Below are positions 1 through 9,733 of a DNA stretch of 64,000 nt, piece after piece. Positions within the stretch are counted from its first letter, which is position 1. Every line of letters starts with the position of its first letter. The notes under the pieces are model-generated. The model made no database searches, was not told where the DNA came from, and worked only from the letters and a program-made list of their open reading frames with translations. A program made the translations under genes and the position numbers. Origin of the DNA: Bigelowiella natans CCMP2755 (Eukaryota; Cercozoa; Chlorarachniophyceae); contig ADNK01003381.1 in NCBI GenBank assembly GCA_000320545.1, forward strand, positions 1 to 64,000. The letters are read 5' to 3'.

Positions 1-309
1 GGGGGGTGGGCGCGGGGGTCGGGGGCGTTAATATGTAAAAAGTAGACGATTTAAAGGAAATCTACACGTTTCGTTTCAGGACTTCTCCCAATTGTGTTGT
101 CAGTGTTATTCGTGGTTCCCGACTTTTCCCCCCTCTCTTTTGGGGGTCTCCCGGAATGGACTCCCCACTATTGCTACTACTGCTACCACTACAAATGCTA
201 TGTTTTGCTTTCCCTGCTCGCGACAAGGCTTTGCTCTTTCGCAAGATCGGTAGCTCTTTCTTGTTTACAGCATCCATAGTGTCCATGTGTGAGGGTCCAT
301 AATATGCCA

Positions 310-346
<37 letters not shown>

Positions 347-743
347 TATATTGTCTTGTTTAAGGCCGCTCATTTCCCAACGGCGGTGAAAGAGTTTGAG
401 TGGCGAAAGGGGGGAGTTTCTGGAATGATTTTTGTTCTTTCACCCATGTTTGATAATCCAGGGAGGAAGTAGAATCGATGGTAAAAATAGTAGTAGTATT
501 CGTATTAATAGTAGTGATAGTAGTAGTATCTTACTCCTCCCTCCCCCCCCCTCCCCCCCCCCCTCTCTCGACGTCCCGAACCTAACCATGAAGGTACTTC
601 AACGAGCTGTCCAAGGAAGCGTATAAAAACGGTATTGGCGAAGTAGTATTGTACATTATAACACAGAGGAAGAGAAAGAGAAAGAGGGAGAGAGAGGGAA
701 AGGGGAAGATGGTGGGTATGATTAATGTATAATTTTTTTTATT

Positions 744-782
<39 letters not shown>

Positions 783-800
783 ATGCCTTACTGGTCACAG
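1..800. other. Upstream part of the first gene, exons unresolved
   Basis: This stretch should hold the 5' exons of the coiled-coil gene that is clear from 801. A possible exon end lies at about 590, just before GTACTT, and leaves the phase that the exon at 801 needs. Otherwise it is mostly simple sequence: a (TA)n run at about 313-341, AGT triplets at 490-530, C-rich runs at 540-567, purine-rich sequence at 664-712 and (GT)n at 750-781. No start codon can be chosen with confidence. Confidence 0.4.
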
Positions 801-945
801 GCCAGAAGGAGGATCCATGCAGTACGCACAGTGGATACTTGGCTGAACTGGGAATAGGAAAGTAAGCATCGTGTGCTTTGGAGCGTGCAAGTCATCTCGA
901 GCACGGAGAAGCTAACGATTGTTGTTATTGTTGTTGTTGCTGCTG

Positions 946-982
<37 letters not shown>

Positions 983-1140
983 AGGATCATTCCCTTTCCC
1001 TTCAAGGGCTACAAGGAGTATATCACCGAGGAAGAGATGCAGCAGCGTACGCATGTTGTCGTCATTGTCCGCGTCGCCATTGACGTTTTTCTTAAAACTG
1101 AAAAGGCGTTTTTGTCATTTGTATATTCGTCATTTGTATA

Positions 1141-1178
<38 letters not shown>

Positions 1179-1235
1179 CAGAGTGTGCACGTGTGTTAGG
1201 GTTAGGGTTAGGGTTAGGGTTAGGGTTAGGTAAGT

Positions 1236-1295
<60 letters not shown>

Positions 1296-1605
1296 GGTTG
1301 GTTTGCTGCTGCGATTCATCGTTATTCCCCCCCACCTACTTGCGGTGCTCAGAAGATGAAATCTTGACGAAATTCGAGATCAAGCGTGATGAGGAAAATG
1401 AGAAGAGGATTAAGAGGAAGAAGGAGGTGTGTGCATTAGTATGTTTGTTGTGTGTTTGTGTGTGCGTGTGTTTGTGTGTGCGTGTGTGCGTGTGTGCGTG
1501 TGTGCGTGTGTCTGTGTGCGAGCATTTGGATTGCATTTCACCTATGCAGAAACAAAAAGCAGCGATGTGATCGTTGCGCTATAGCGCAATAATGGGGGAG
1601 AGAGA

Positions 1606-1646
<41 letters not shown>

Positions 1647-1830
1647 GCATCCTCACCTACCTCTACTCGGCTTGTGTGTCTGTCGGAGCTGTAGCATTTT
1701 TGCTCACTTTCCTCTCCAAAACAAAACAACAAACATACCTTCCAACCGGTTAGATGGACGAGAAGCGCAAGCAGGAGAGGGAAAGGGCGGAGAGCGTTCG
1801 GTGAGTAAGGGAAGGAAAATACGACTAAAT

Positions 1831-1872
<42 letters not shown>

Positions 1873-2156
1873 TCGGTCAATTCTTGGAAGAGGGCGTTGA
1901 TAATCCCTTCTGTCTTACGATGAACTGCTACCGACGTGCTATCATCGTGTTGTTATTTATCAGGAAAGAGAAGCAGCTGCATGAAGAACAAGGGGTAGAA
2001 GAGTCGTGTGCGAACGATATGATATATGCATGTTATTTGTGTGTGTGTGGTTTGAGCATAATGGAATTGCTTGCTTTTTTAATGCCTACTCAGTCTAAGG
2101 CTCGTCAACTACAAATGGCCAAGACGGCAGCGGTACAAAACACACGCACGCGCGCG

Positions 2157-2190
<34 letters not shown>

Positions 2191-2208
2191 TTACAATATG
2201 CACATATA

Positions 2209-2252
<44 letters not shown>

Positions 2253-2341
2253 GGAGAGATTGTATCTGTGTACGTGTTTATAAATACCCATCATCTCCGT
2301 TGTTCGCACAGGAGGAGGAAACGAAAAGGAGCCTCCGATAA
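801..2341 (+). CDS. Basic coiled-coil protein, C-terminal part (5' end not resolved)
   Basis: Six exons join in phase: 801-861, 985-1046, 1353-1426, 1754-1800, 1964-1994 and 2312-2341, ending in TAA. The upstream exon is uncertain. The product starts with a short mixed segment (GYLAELGIGK, then PFPFKGYKEY) and then becomes an almost purely charged Glu/Lys/Arg helix (EEMQQ, KRDEENEKRIKRKKE, MDEKRKQERER), a long coiled coil or single alpha-helix tail. I do not recognise the family; a role in a nuclear or cytoskeletal complex would be a guess. Every intron is filled with microsatellites. The next gene is convergent, with its stop at 3492. The joining is well supported by phase, the function is not. 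Confidence 0.6.
1144..1292. repeat. Four stacked simple repeats inside one intron
   Basis: The intron between exons 985-1046 and 1353-1426 contains, in order, a (TA)n run, about six TTAGGG telomere-type units, a (GT)n run and a (GA)n run, almost without unique sequence between them. Confidence 0.9.
1196..1230 (+). repeat. Interstitial telomere-type repeat (TTAGGG)~6
   Basis: Uninterrupted TTAGGG units with genes continuing on both sides, so this is not a chromosome end. It lies in an intron next to other microsatellites. It suggests, but does not prove, that the host telomere is TTAGGG. Confidence 0.9.
2143..2250. repeat. (CG)n, (CA)n and (GA)n cluster in the last intron of the first gene
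   Basis: Alternating CG then CA dinucleotides at 2143-2190 and a GA run at about 2217-2250, between the exons ending at 1994 and starting at 2312. Confidence 0.85.
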
Positions 2342-2639
2342 GCAGCATTGTACGTCTTGACCCAAACACACATGCTAGTGCGCTGATAGAGGGAGATGTC
2401 AGCAATTCAATTCGCAGCATTCAGCTGAGCGGCGTTAATGCTTTATGCAGGCAGCTTCAAGCTCGCTTTAAAGGGCTTCACGGCAAGAAATGAGACATAA
2501 CAGACTGAAAAGCCAGGAGAGGATCACGACTGCTGCTTTCCCCCTGAGTAGCTTTGTCGCAGCTCGCTGGGCATGATGTGGAGATAACCGTAGTTATTCG
2601 ATTCGGTCGGTGTTATGGCTGCCTCATGCGATAAATGCA

Positions 2640-3130
2640 TTTGATTGTATGCACGTCTTTGTGCTCTGACACCTGGTGACTTATACGTGCCAGTTCTGTT
2701 TGTACGATGTCAAGTAACATATTACATTATGGTGAGTTTTGCAGCGTCGTTGCTCTTAGTTCTCGCGGCGAAATGCGAATTCATTGCTTTCATTCTTTCC
2801 ATGCATGTGCGCTATTGTGCATACATGCGTCGTCCCCGAGATAAACATGACATTTATGCTGCACATTGGTTGTGCGTTTTCATTGCAGGCTTCCCTTTGC
2901 TACCAACAGCGTGCAGCAGACGTACACTGCGCAATGCAAGTTAGTGCCGTAGCAACATAGCTTGTTAGCTATCATTTATTATCTGCTAGACCATGCATTC
3001 ATATTGCAATTGCGAGGCGCGCACGTGCTATCTTCGTTGCATGTACATGTGCGCACATGTCGGATGTGCATAGATATTTGTGCGCAGCAACATACATGCT
3101 AGCATGGCGGACGACTCCATATCTAGATAT
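2640..3130. other. CTAG/CATG-rich island between two convergent genes
   Basis: No gene is supported here. The sequence is enriched in CATG, TGCA, GCATGC-like words and CTAG (for example ATGCTAGCATG at about 3097 and TGCTAGTATGG near 3130). It lies between the 3' ends of the genes ending at 2341 (+) and 3492 (-). Similar islands recur through the window. Confidence 0.6.
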
Positions 3131-3491
3131 GCTAGTATGGTGACAACTAGACAAGTTCAAAAATTATTAATGAGCGAAAAACGTGAATTTGTTACATTCA
3201 CAAAATCCTATGATTTTTCTCGAGCTACACTTACTATAACGCACCTAACAGCTGCTTGCTAATACCCGGGCTAAATCTCCCATAATATAGCCCACCACCA
3301 CCATGTCATTTTTACACTTTTAAATATTTGGAAAAAGAAAAGAAGAAAGAGGAGACAGGGCGCCGTCCTATCGGCCGCCGTTTTTTCTAACTGATTTGGA
3401 TACGATGCGGCGGAGCTCAAAGTTGTGCTGAGGATGACGAGTACCAAAAAACCATCATCCTGCACCTCCGCCGTATATACGAAACGCTCCG

Positions 3492-3711
3492 CTAATTCCC
3501 CGTAGATCCGATGATGCGTGTGCAATCTAGCTTCTGAACGGCTACTAAGGCCGCATACGCCGAGATGCACGCGCACACACTCACTCACTCACACACGGAG
3601 GGGGAAATACACGAGTGTTGCGCACACGTATGCACACACACGCGCACGCACGCATATACACTACATATCCTAAATAACTAATAAGATTCCTTCCCCACGC
3701 TACTACTACTA

Positions 3712-3743
<32 letters not shown>

Positions 3744-6700
3744 GCTACTGCGACGAATGTGCCGTCTCTCTACACGTACATCTTGCGAGACACACTCGAA
3801 GCAAACGAAAGATCGAGATGCGAGCTCCGAGGAAGGAAGATCGAAGGAGGGACGGGGAGACTCGATGAAAGCTCGGGGCTGATCCAATCTCCCGCGCTTT
3901 GCTGCTCCGTTGTCGCGTAACTCACCGTATCGTTGATTTTGACCATGGGGGAGGAGGAGGCGGCGGAGGAGATTGAGGATGGCGACAGCGAGAAAGAGCG
4001 AGCGTTGTTTGTAGCATTACGACCCTAAAAAAAGCAACACCGTGTAAGGAGTGGGGCATGCCCTCGTACGATGATCACGATGACTGATAAACACTCACAA
4101 CGCTGAACGTGTGATGATCACGTTTCAATCTATTAAAAATCGCAATAGGACAAAGCATACGCGAGAGAAAGCACGTGTTGTCTCTCCTCCCTGAATCCGA
4201 CTTTGGGGGGGGGGGGGGATAAACGACGAACTCACGTTGGAGCGCGTCTTTGGCAGCGTCAGAGCAATCTTCTCCGTGGCCCCGAGGGTAGCAGCCGGCT
4301 TCGCTTTCTGCTTTGACCTCCCGCTCACTTCACGAGCGCGCGACCGCAGGTTCATATTGGCCTTGTCGTCGTCATCGGAGAACTGCAGTAGGAGCTTCAT
4401 CTGCGTGACTAAGACCTGTTGTTCTTCCGACTCCTGCTCATCGTTGTGTTGATTCGCGGCCTATTGGAAGGAGCATTTCGGTCATGCGTGCGTTTGGTCT
4501 GTACTTGCACTATCTGTCGCTCTGTATCCCCTTTATCTCCGCAATTATTAATATTCATACAAATATATATATATATATATATATATATGTTATGACTCTC
4601 ACCTTGCCATTGTTGTTCCTGTTGTCCGCAGTGTCGCTTCTCCAACCCTCTGATTTCGTCGATTCTTCCATATCTTCCACAATCTTACCACGAAATCAAC
4701 AAAGAACCCGCGCGACAACAAGACAGGAGCTTCAGTGACCTCTCATGCATGAGCGTATGAAGTGGGGGAGGGGATGCGGGGGAGGGGGGGGGGGGGGGCA
4801 CTTTTGTAGTATGAATGGCACGCACTCAGTTTCGAGAGAGAATCATGCGAAATGTCACTCTTGCACATATACGTGTGAAACAACACCTTTTGGGCCGTAT
4901 GCAGAACGGCGTCTTCGAGCGCATCGAAGGTCGCGTTAAGGGATGAGGAGATCTGATCCTCGCTCTTGCGGAGCTGCACCTCTGCTGCCAGGAACGCCTG
5001 CAAATGTCGTTTGGGTTGGTTGCGGTTATTGTTGTTGTTGTTGTTGCAGCGGCATTTTTTTGTTTGAATTCGTTGTTCTCGGTTCCATCGTCAATATGCA
5101 CGCGACTGTCTTTATTTCGATAAGTACCATGTGGCGCTGCTGCTGGAGCTCGTATTCGGTTCGGTCGTGTTGTGCATTGGTCTCTGTGAGCGGATTTAGA
5201 AACGAAGGCATTGACACACACATACACACACACACACACACACATACGCGTACACATGTTTATATTTGTTACAATCGTATAATAATATATCATGAAAACA
5301 GGGAGGAAAATCCACGCGTCGTTTCCAGCTTTAATGAATGTTGGGTAAGGTTTTTATTGAAGCAAACTCATCAGGCGCTTTGCGGGATAATGCGGGGCCG
5401 TGTTGTTGTTTTTTAAGTACCGGATATCAGCACGTGCAGAGTGGTCTCAAAGTCCTTCTGCAGCTTCATTTGATTCATAGGTGGGCGGCCTTGGAAAGAG
5501 ACGTGAGACGGTGAGTAAGAGTTAGAAGGAAGGAGACAAAATAGCAAGGGTATTATATCATGCACACAATCCTTTCCATCCCCCCCCCCCCCCCTCTCCC
5601 CCTCCCCTTTCACCACCCCCACCTGCGAATAGCTCGTTGAGATCGTAAAACTGCTTCGGCGTGGGTGGGAGATCTGTTTCAGACAGTCCTGAAAAATTAG
5701 CATCATCAAGAAGAAGAAGAAGAGAACGGTGAGTACGGCGACTAAGGCACAGGGAGGAGGGAGGGAGACATCGGGGATGATGCAGATGATGCAGAGACGG
5801 CTTGTCCTTTTCCACATCGGCTACTGCGAGAGGCGCAAAGGTCAAATCATCCATAAACAAATGCTTTCAGCATTAAATATCTTGCCGACAATTGTAAATA
5901 GTTATCTCATTGCCTCTCTGCGGTTTCGCGCCCCCCATCCTCCCCTCCCCTCCCCTCCCACTACACGATTCGAAGAAGTTGCTGTTTATCTCTCACCATG
6001 TGGGGGACAGGGGTCGAGAGGGCCGTCCTCCTCTTTGATTTCCAACTGCGGAAAGAAGAGGGAGGAGGATGTGAGAAGATGGAGGAATGATTCGAATGAA
6101 GAAGAAGAAGAAAGGAAGATGACGATGACGATGTGGGATTTTAAAAAATGCAGGAGCATAGCATCAGGCACACGCGCTTGCTAGATTATGGCTCACACGA
6201 ATTTATCGATCATTTTTTGTTTTTTCATGCCAGTTGCTGACTGTTTGCTTCACCGCGCTGTGATGCGACGATCGCCACTGTTCCTATTGTCATCAACGTT
6301 GTTTTTCTACCTCTTGCGGTCCTTCAAAATAGGAGAAGTATTGGGGATCCGGGATGAGCTCATACCCGTACACCCTCTCTTCAAAGTCGATTGTTTCCTC
6401 GTCCTGTTACAGCGATTACGGTTAGCCAGAGCGACAGGAAGCACGTAGTAGCAGCAAAGGCATTTGGCTACGTTGCGCCGAGCAGTTTACGAAGAAGATG
6501 GCGGGGATGAAGAGGAGTGTAAGGATGGTGATGAGCGCTTCAAAATCCTTTACAGAAATGATGGCGTTGATGTGTTTACATGATTGGGGAGGACGGTGGA
6601 ACAAAACCAGGCTACTGGCAGTAGAAGGGGGGGAGGGGGGGGGGGGGGGGGACCTTGAAAGAGTATCGGATGTAGCTGAAGTAATCTGCAAGGTTTTCCG

Positions 6701-7361
6701 TCCGTTCTCGGTTGTTCTGTGCGGACTCTGCTCGGTAGCTGCAAAACACCATTCAACAGAGGAAACGTGATGTTTGATGCTTTCTTGTTCTAAAATGAGG
6801 ACGGTGCAGTATACCTCCTTTATGTGTGAATATTAACCGAAGATACATTTGCTATCCCTTGGTCTCTATCCCCCCCCTCCCCTACCACCCACCACTCCCT
6901 ACCGTTTTTCAGCCTTGGAAAGGTCCGTGTTGTATTGGTTGAGAGCGTCTGACCGCATTTGTCTAACTTTAGCCATGGCCTCCTCCCTCAAGGCTTTCGT
7001 GACGTCGTGTATCTCAGCAGCCTTTCCGCCAAGGTAGTCGGCGGGGGAAGGGTTCTTTTCGCTGGTGTTGTGCTGCCGCTCATACCGAGTGGAGTTGTTG
7101 CTGTATTGAACGAAACTGGCACCTGTCCCTATGCACGGAGATGAATGTTAATGCCGACTAACAAACAGGAGGGGGAAGGTGTACGAGGACGGGGGCAATG
7201 GCGATGACAAAGTATTGGTTATTGTGGAAGGGAGTGGTGTTCCTGCTACCTGGATGGACAGCAGCAATCTGCTTGATTCGATCGGCCAGGATGAGACTCT
7301 GCCCAGAGGTAGAGAGCGAAGACGCCCAGTGACTAAACTGCAGGACGAATAGGAGCAACAT
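3492..7361 (-). CDS. Secreted or ER-lumen coiled-coil protein, about 466 aa, 14 exons
   Basis: Start ATG at 7361. Exons: 7250-7361, 6903-7128, 6654-6738, 6311-6403, 5997-6045, 5737-5823, 5623-5688, 5421-5489, 5128-5183, 4887-4997, 4603-4683, 4236-4460, 3926-4024 and probably 3492-3533 with the stop. All junctions close in phase; the donor of exon 6 and the last exon are least certain. The N-terminus is a clear signal peptide (MLLLFVLQFSHWASS). The chain is hydrophilic with helical, coiled-coil-prone stretches (residues about 60-130 and 245-300), a Tyr/Glu/Asp-rich middle (IPDPQYFSYFEG) and possible N-glycosylation sites (NNST, NATF, NATN). There is no second membrane segment. I do not recognise the family. 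Introns carry CA, TA, TAC repeats and G/C homopolymers. Confidence 0.7.
3705..3743. repeat. (TAC)n trinucleotide run in the last intron
   Basis: Nearly pure TAC triplets between exons 3926-4024 and 3492-3533 of the secreted coiled-coil gene. Confidence 0.8.
4205..6651. repeat. Intronic homopolymers and dinucleotide runs
   Basis: Within introns of the - strand gene: G runs at 4205-4219, 4785-4798 and 6637-6650, (AT)n at about 4564-4588, (CA)n at 5216-5244 and a C run at 5580-5594. The G run near 6651 abuts the 5' splice site of the exon ending at 6654, giving a donor that reads GTCCCC on the sense strand. Confidence 0.8.
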
Positions 7362-8889
7362 GACAGAAGATCAATTGGGGGGGAGGAGGAGGAGGAAGGT
7401 AGGCTGCAGGTTCGGCCAGGGGCAAATGTCAATGATCTTCAGCCTTTGATTGAATTCGGAAGAGCACGCGTTGGTATCGGTGGCAATGAAGCGCACAAAC
7501 GTAGCATTATCTCGGAGAAACATCCTCAGAGTCAAGCACGAAAGGATGTCGCAGACAACGAAATGGCATCTCTGCCTGCCATGACGCATCCCATCAGGAT
7601 TTCAAATTTTCAAAAAATGAAAAATCCCCCACCGACGACTTGATGAGACCCCGCAGAATTATGATTTTTAATAAATTAAATTTTTAATTTTCGGAGGGAA
7701 ATACATACAATATTTATTCGGGAAGTGCAATTTCCAGCTTAATTCATGCAAAGAACATCTAGTTCTGTAAAAAGCTCCTACATTCCTGCAAATATTGCAG
7801 GTGGAGCTTGATTCCTCAGATTTAAAGCTAGGCGCGGAGGAAGAAGCCCTGTTGAAAAATCGATGTCCGTAGAGTCATTTCAGAGATATCGCCTGTCGCA
7901 TATCCTAAAAAGAACGGAAATACGATATTTCGACTGATATTATCTGTATTGCCAAAATCTGAAATGGCGAATATCCCCGTGCGCGATGCCAATGCGAGCG
8001 GCAGAGGACACCTCTTGCAGGCGAGAAAGCAAAGCTCGAGGGAGATGATCATTTGCCTACGATGAAAGTCTTCAATTTAAAATGCAATAGATTATTAACA
8101 TCAAGCACTGTCTGATGTAAATGGAGACAAGTTCACCACACCGCTGAAATACCTTGCGGCATCCAAGGTATGAGCAATCTCATTCTCTATCAGTACTGAG
8201 TACACAACGTGATGATCAACAAAACAATACCAATCCTTTTCTCTGAAATTACATTGAGGAAATTTGAATAACTCTGATATCATAAACATTGCCTTTCGGT
8301 GTCATAACATGTAAAACCTTTACTAAATATCGCCCTTGCCCGCAGGAACGACTCGCACTCGTATTCTGTTGGGATTGATGTGACGCTACAGCGACGTTAA
8401 TGTACTTAGAGCTGAGACAACAATCCCAGGATATGACCGCAAACGATTCGGATGAGGTATGCTCAATTTTCCAAATGCACCCTATTTTCCCGACAATTTC
8501 CACAAAGATATGATGAATTAAAGGTTAGCGCCATTCATTTCCCTATGATCCTCGTGCTCCTCGCAAGGGTGCGAGGCCCAGATGGGGTCAAAAAGTATTC
8601 TGATTCAAAGCATAATTTCACTTTCCACGTTTCGTTTCGTCTCGAAAGTATCGCATTAACAAACACTCACCAATATGAATATTGACAGGTGATACTGTAC
8701 GGCCCATTCAATCGACAACAAGATAAAATTGGAATTGACAAGTAAACGCGAGGACTGGGCTGCACAGTAGGGCAGCGAGGCCTTCTTCTGTCCCCATTCG
8801 TTGATTCATTCATTCATTCGTGTTGAATGTCATGTTGAATGTCAAATCGTCATCAATGTTTCAATTTCTTGCTCGTTCACGCACTTGTC
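7362..8889. other. Upstream region with no confident gene
   Basis: Two copies of TGTCGCA, at 7547 and 7894, lie upstream of the ATG at 7361. Short - strand open frames at 7828-8052, 8101-8289 and 8249-8503 have some protein-like composition and could be exons of a small gene, but I could not join them in phase and match no family. At 8811-8845 there are short ATTC and TTGAATGTCA direct repeats. Confidence 0.35.
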
Positions 8890-9368
8890 CGAAGGAGAAG
8901 TAATTCTCACAACTAGCCGACGTTACTGTGCCTGTAGTTGCGTTGCTGTGGGGTGTGCGCGCTGGTTGTAAAAGACGACGCAAAGCGCATTGCACGTGCT
9001 GCGTGCGCAAACTGTGATGAGTGGATGGATGATGCAATGATCCGCCAGAAATGTCACGCGCTAGCTATATATATAGCGCATGTGACCTGACGGCTTTGGA
9101 ACTTCGCGACTTGGTCGCACATCAAATGACGTATGTGGCAGCCTCGGCATGAGTGCTAGAGTGGCAAGCTAGCATGCAAGAACTATGCAGATAATGTTGA
9201 ACTTCGTATATTGCTGGCATGCTAGCATGTGCGTGATGAAACAATCGCGTGCGCGCAATGCAGCAACAATGAGAATGACCACGTACAGCACGTGATCGAG
9301 AATCACAACCTGCAAATCAACAAAATCCATCGCATTGCGTCATCTAGCCACAGCAAGTCGCGTCGGTG
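8890..9368. other. CTAG/CATG-rich island, left part, interrupted by a retrotransposon
   Basis: Rich in GCATG, CTAGC and GTGCGC words (AAGCTAGCATGC near 9170, GGCATGCTAGCATG near 9216, a GCGCTAG...TAGCGC inverted pair near 9060-9080). The same composition resumes at 15085 after the element, so the element landed inside this island. Confidence 0.6.
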
Positions 9369-9694
9369 TGTAGCGCGTACCACTACGCGGGCACAAGTCA
9401 CGTGCGACAACAAAGGGGTTGTCGCGGATATAGAATATAGATAACGTAGATATTAATACAGCATAGGCACGTGGGTTCCGGCGGGACTCATGGCAGCACA
9501 CCGGAAGTGTGCTGCCCCACGTGCGGCGGCATTCGCGAAAGCTTCGCGAATGATTACGCAGTGCACGATTTAATAAAAATATAATCTTTAATAAAAATAA
9601 ACACAACTCTTCAAAAGGAAGCAAACGTGCCTTTCCCCCCCCCTGCCTACTTGTGCACGTAGCGCCTCGGCCTGTGAACACCTTACGCGCAACA
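9369..9694 (+). repeat. 5' LTR
   Basis: Begins TGTAGCGCGTAC and ends CGCGCAACA. It contains a 9-bp stem hairpin (ATTCGCGAA, loop AGC, TTCGCGAAT) near 9530-9551 and an inverted pair TGCGACAA / TTGTCGCG at about 9403-9425. An AATAAA-like stretch repeated near 9570-9600 could serve as polyadenylation signal. Confidence 0.95.
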
Positions 9695-9699
9695 ACCTT

Positions 9700-9717
9700 T
9701 GGCTTCCACACACGGGA
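9700..9717 (+). other. Possible primer binding site
   Basis: TGG follows the 5' LTR after a 5-nt spacer and begins TGGCTTCCACAC, the layout expected for pairing to a tRNA CCA end. I could not assign the tRNA, so this is tentative. Confidence 0.35.
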
Positions 9718-9733
9718 AACGATTTGACTAACA

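Noticed and set aside
1196-1230. Chromosome end suggested by TTAGGG units
   Set aside because: Coding exons of one gene lie on both sides in phase, so the array is interstitial.
878-1335. Overlapping open frames with Val-Cys, His-Thr, Tyr-Ile and Leu-Ser repeats
   Set aside because: They are translations of dinucleotide and TTAGGG repeats in an intron, not proteins.
3678-3887. Ser-rich open frame on the - strand
   Set aside because: The Ser run comes from an intronic TAC/GTA triplet repeat; flanking sequence did not join in phase with the gene around it.
7828-8503. Possible small - strand gene built from three open frames
   Set aside because: Composition is partly protein-like, but no combination of splice sites gave a phase-consistent product.
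9340-9711. Open frame on the - strand, repeated almost identically at 14712-15188
   Set aside because: Both are antisense readings of the two LTRs; the shared peptide only reflects LTR identity.
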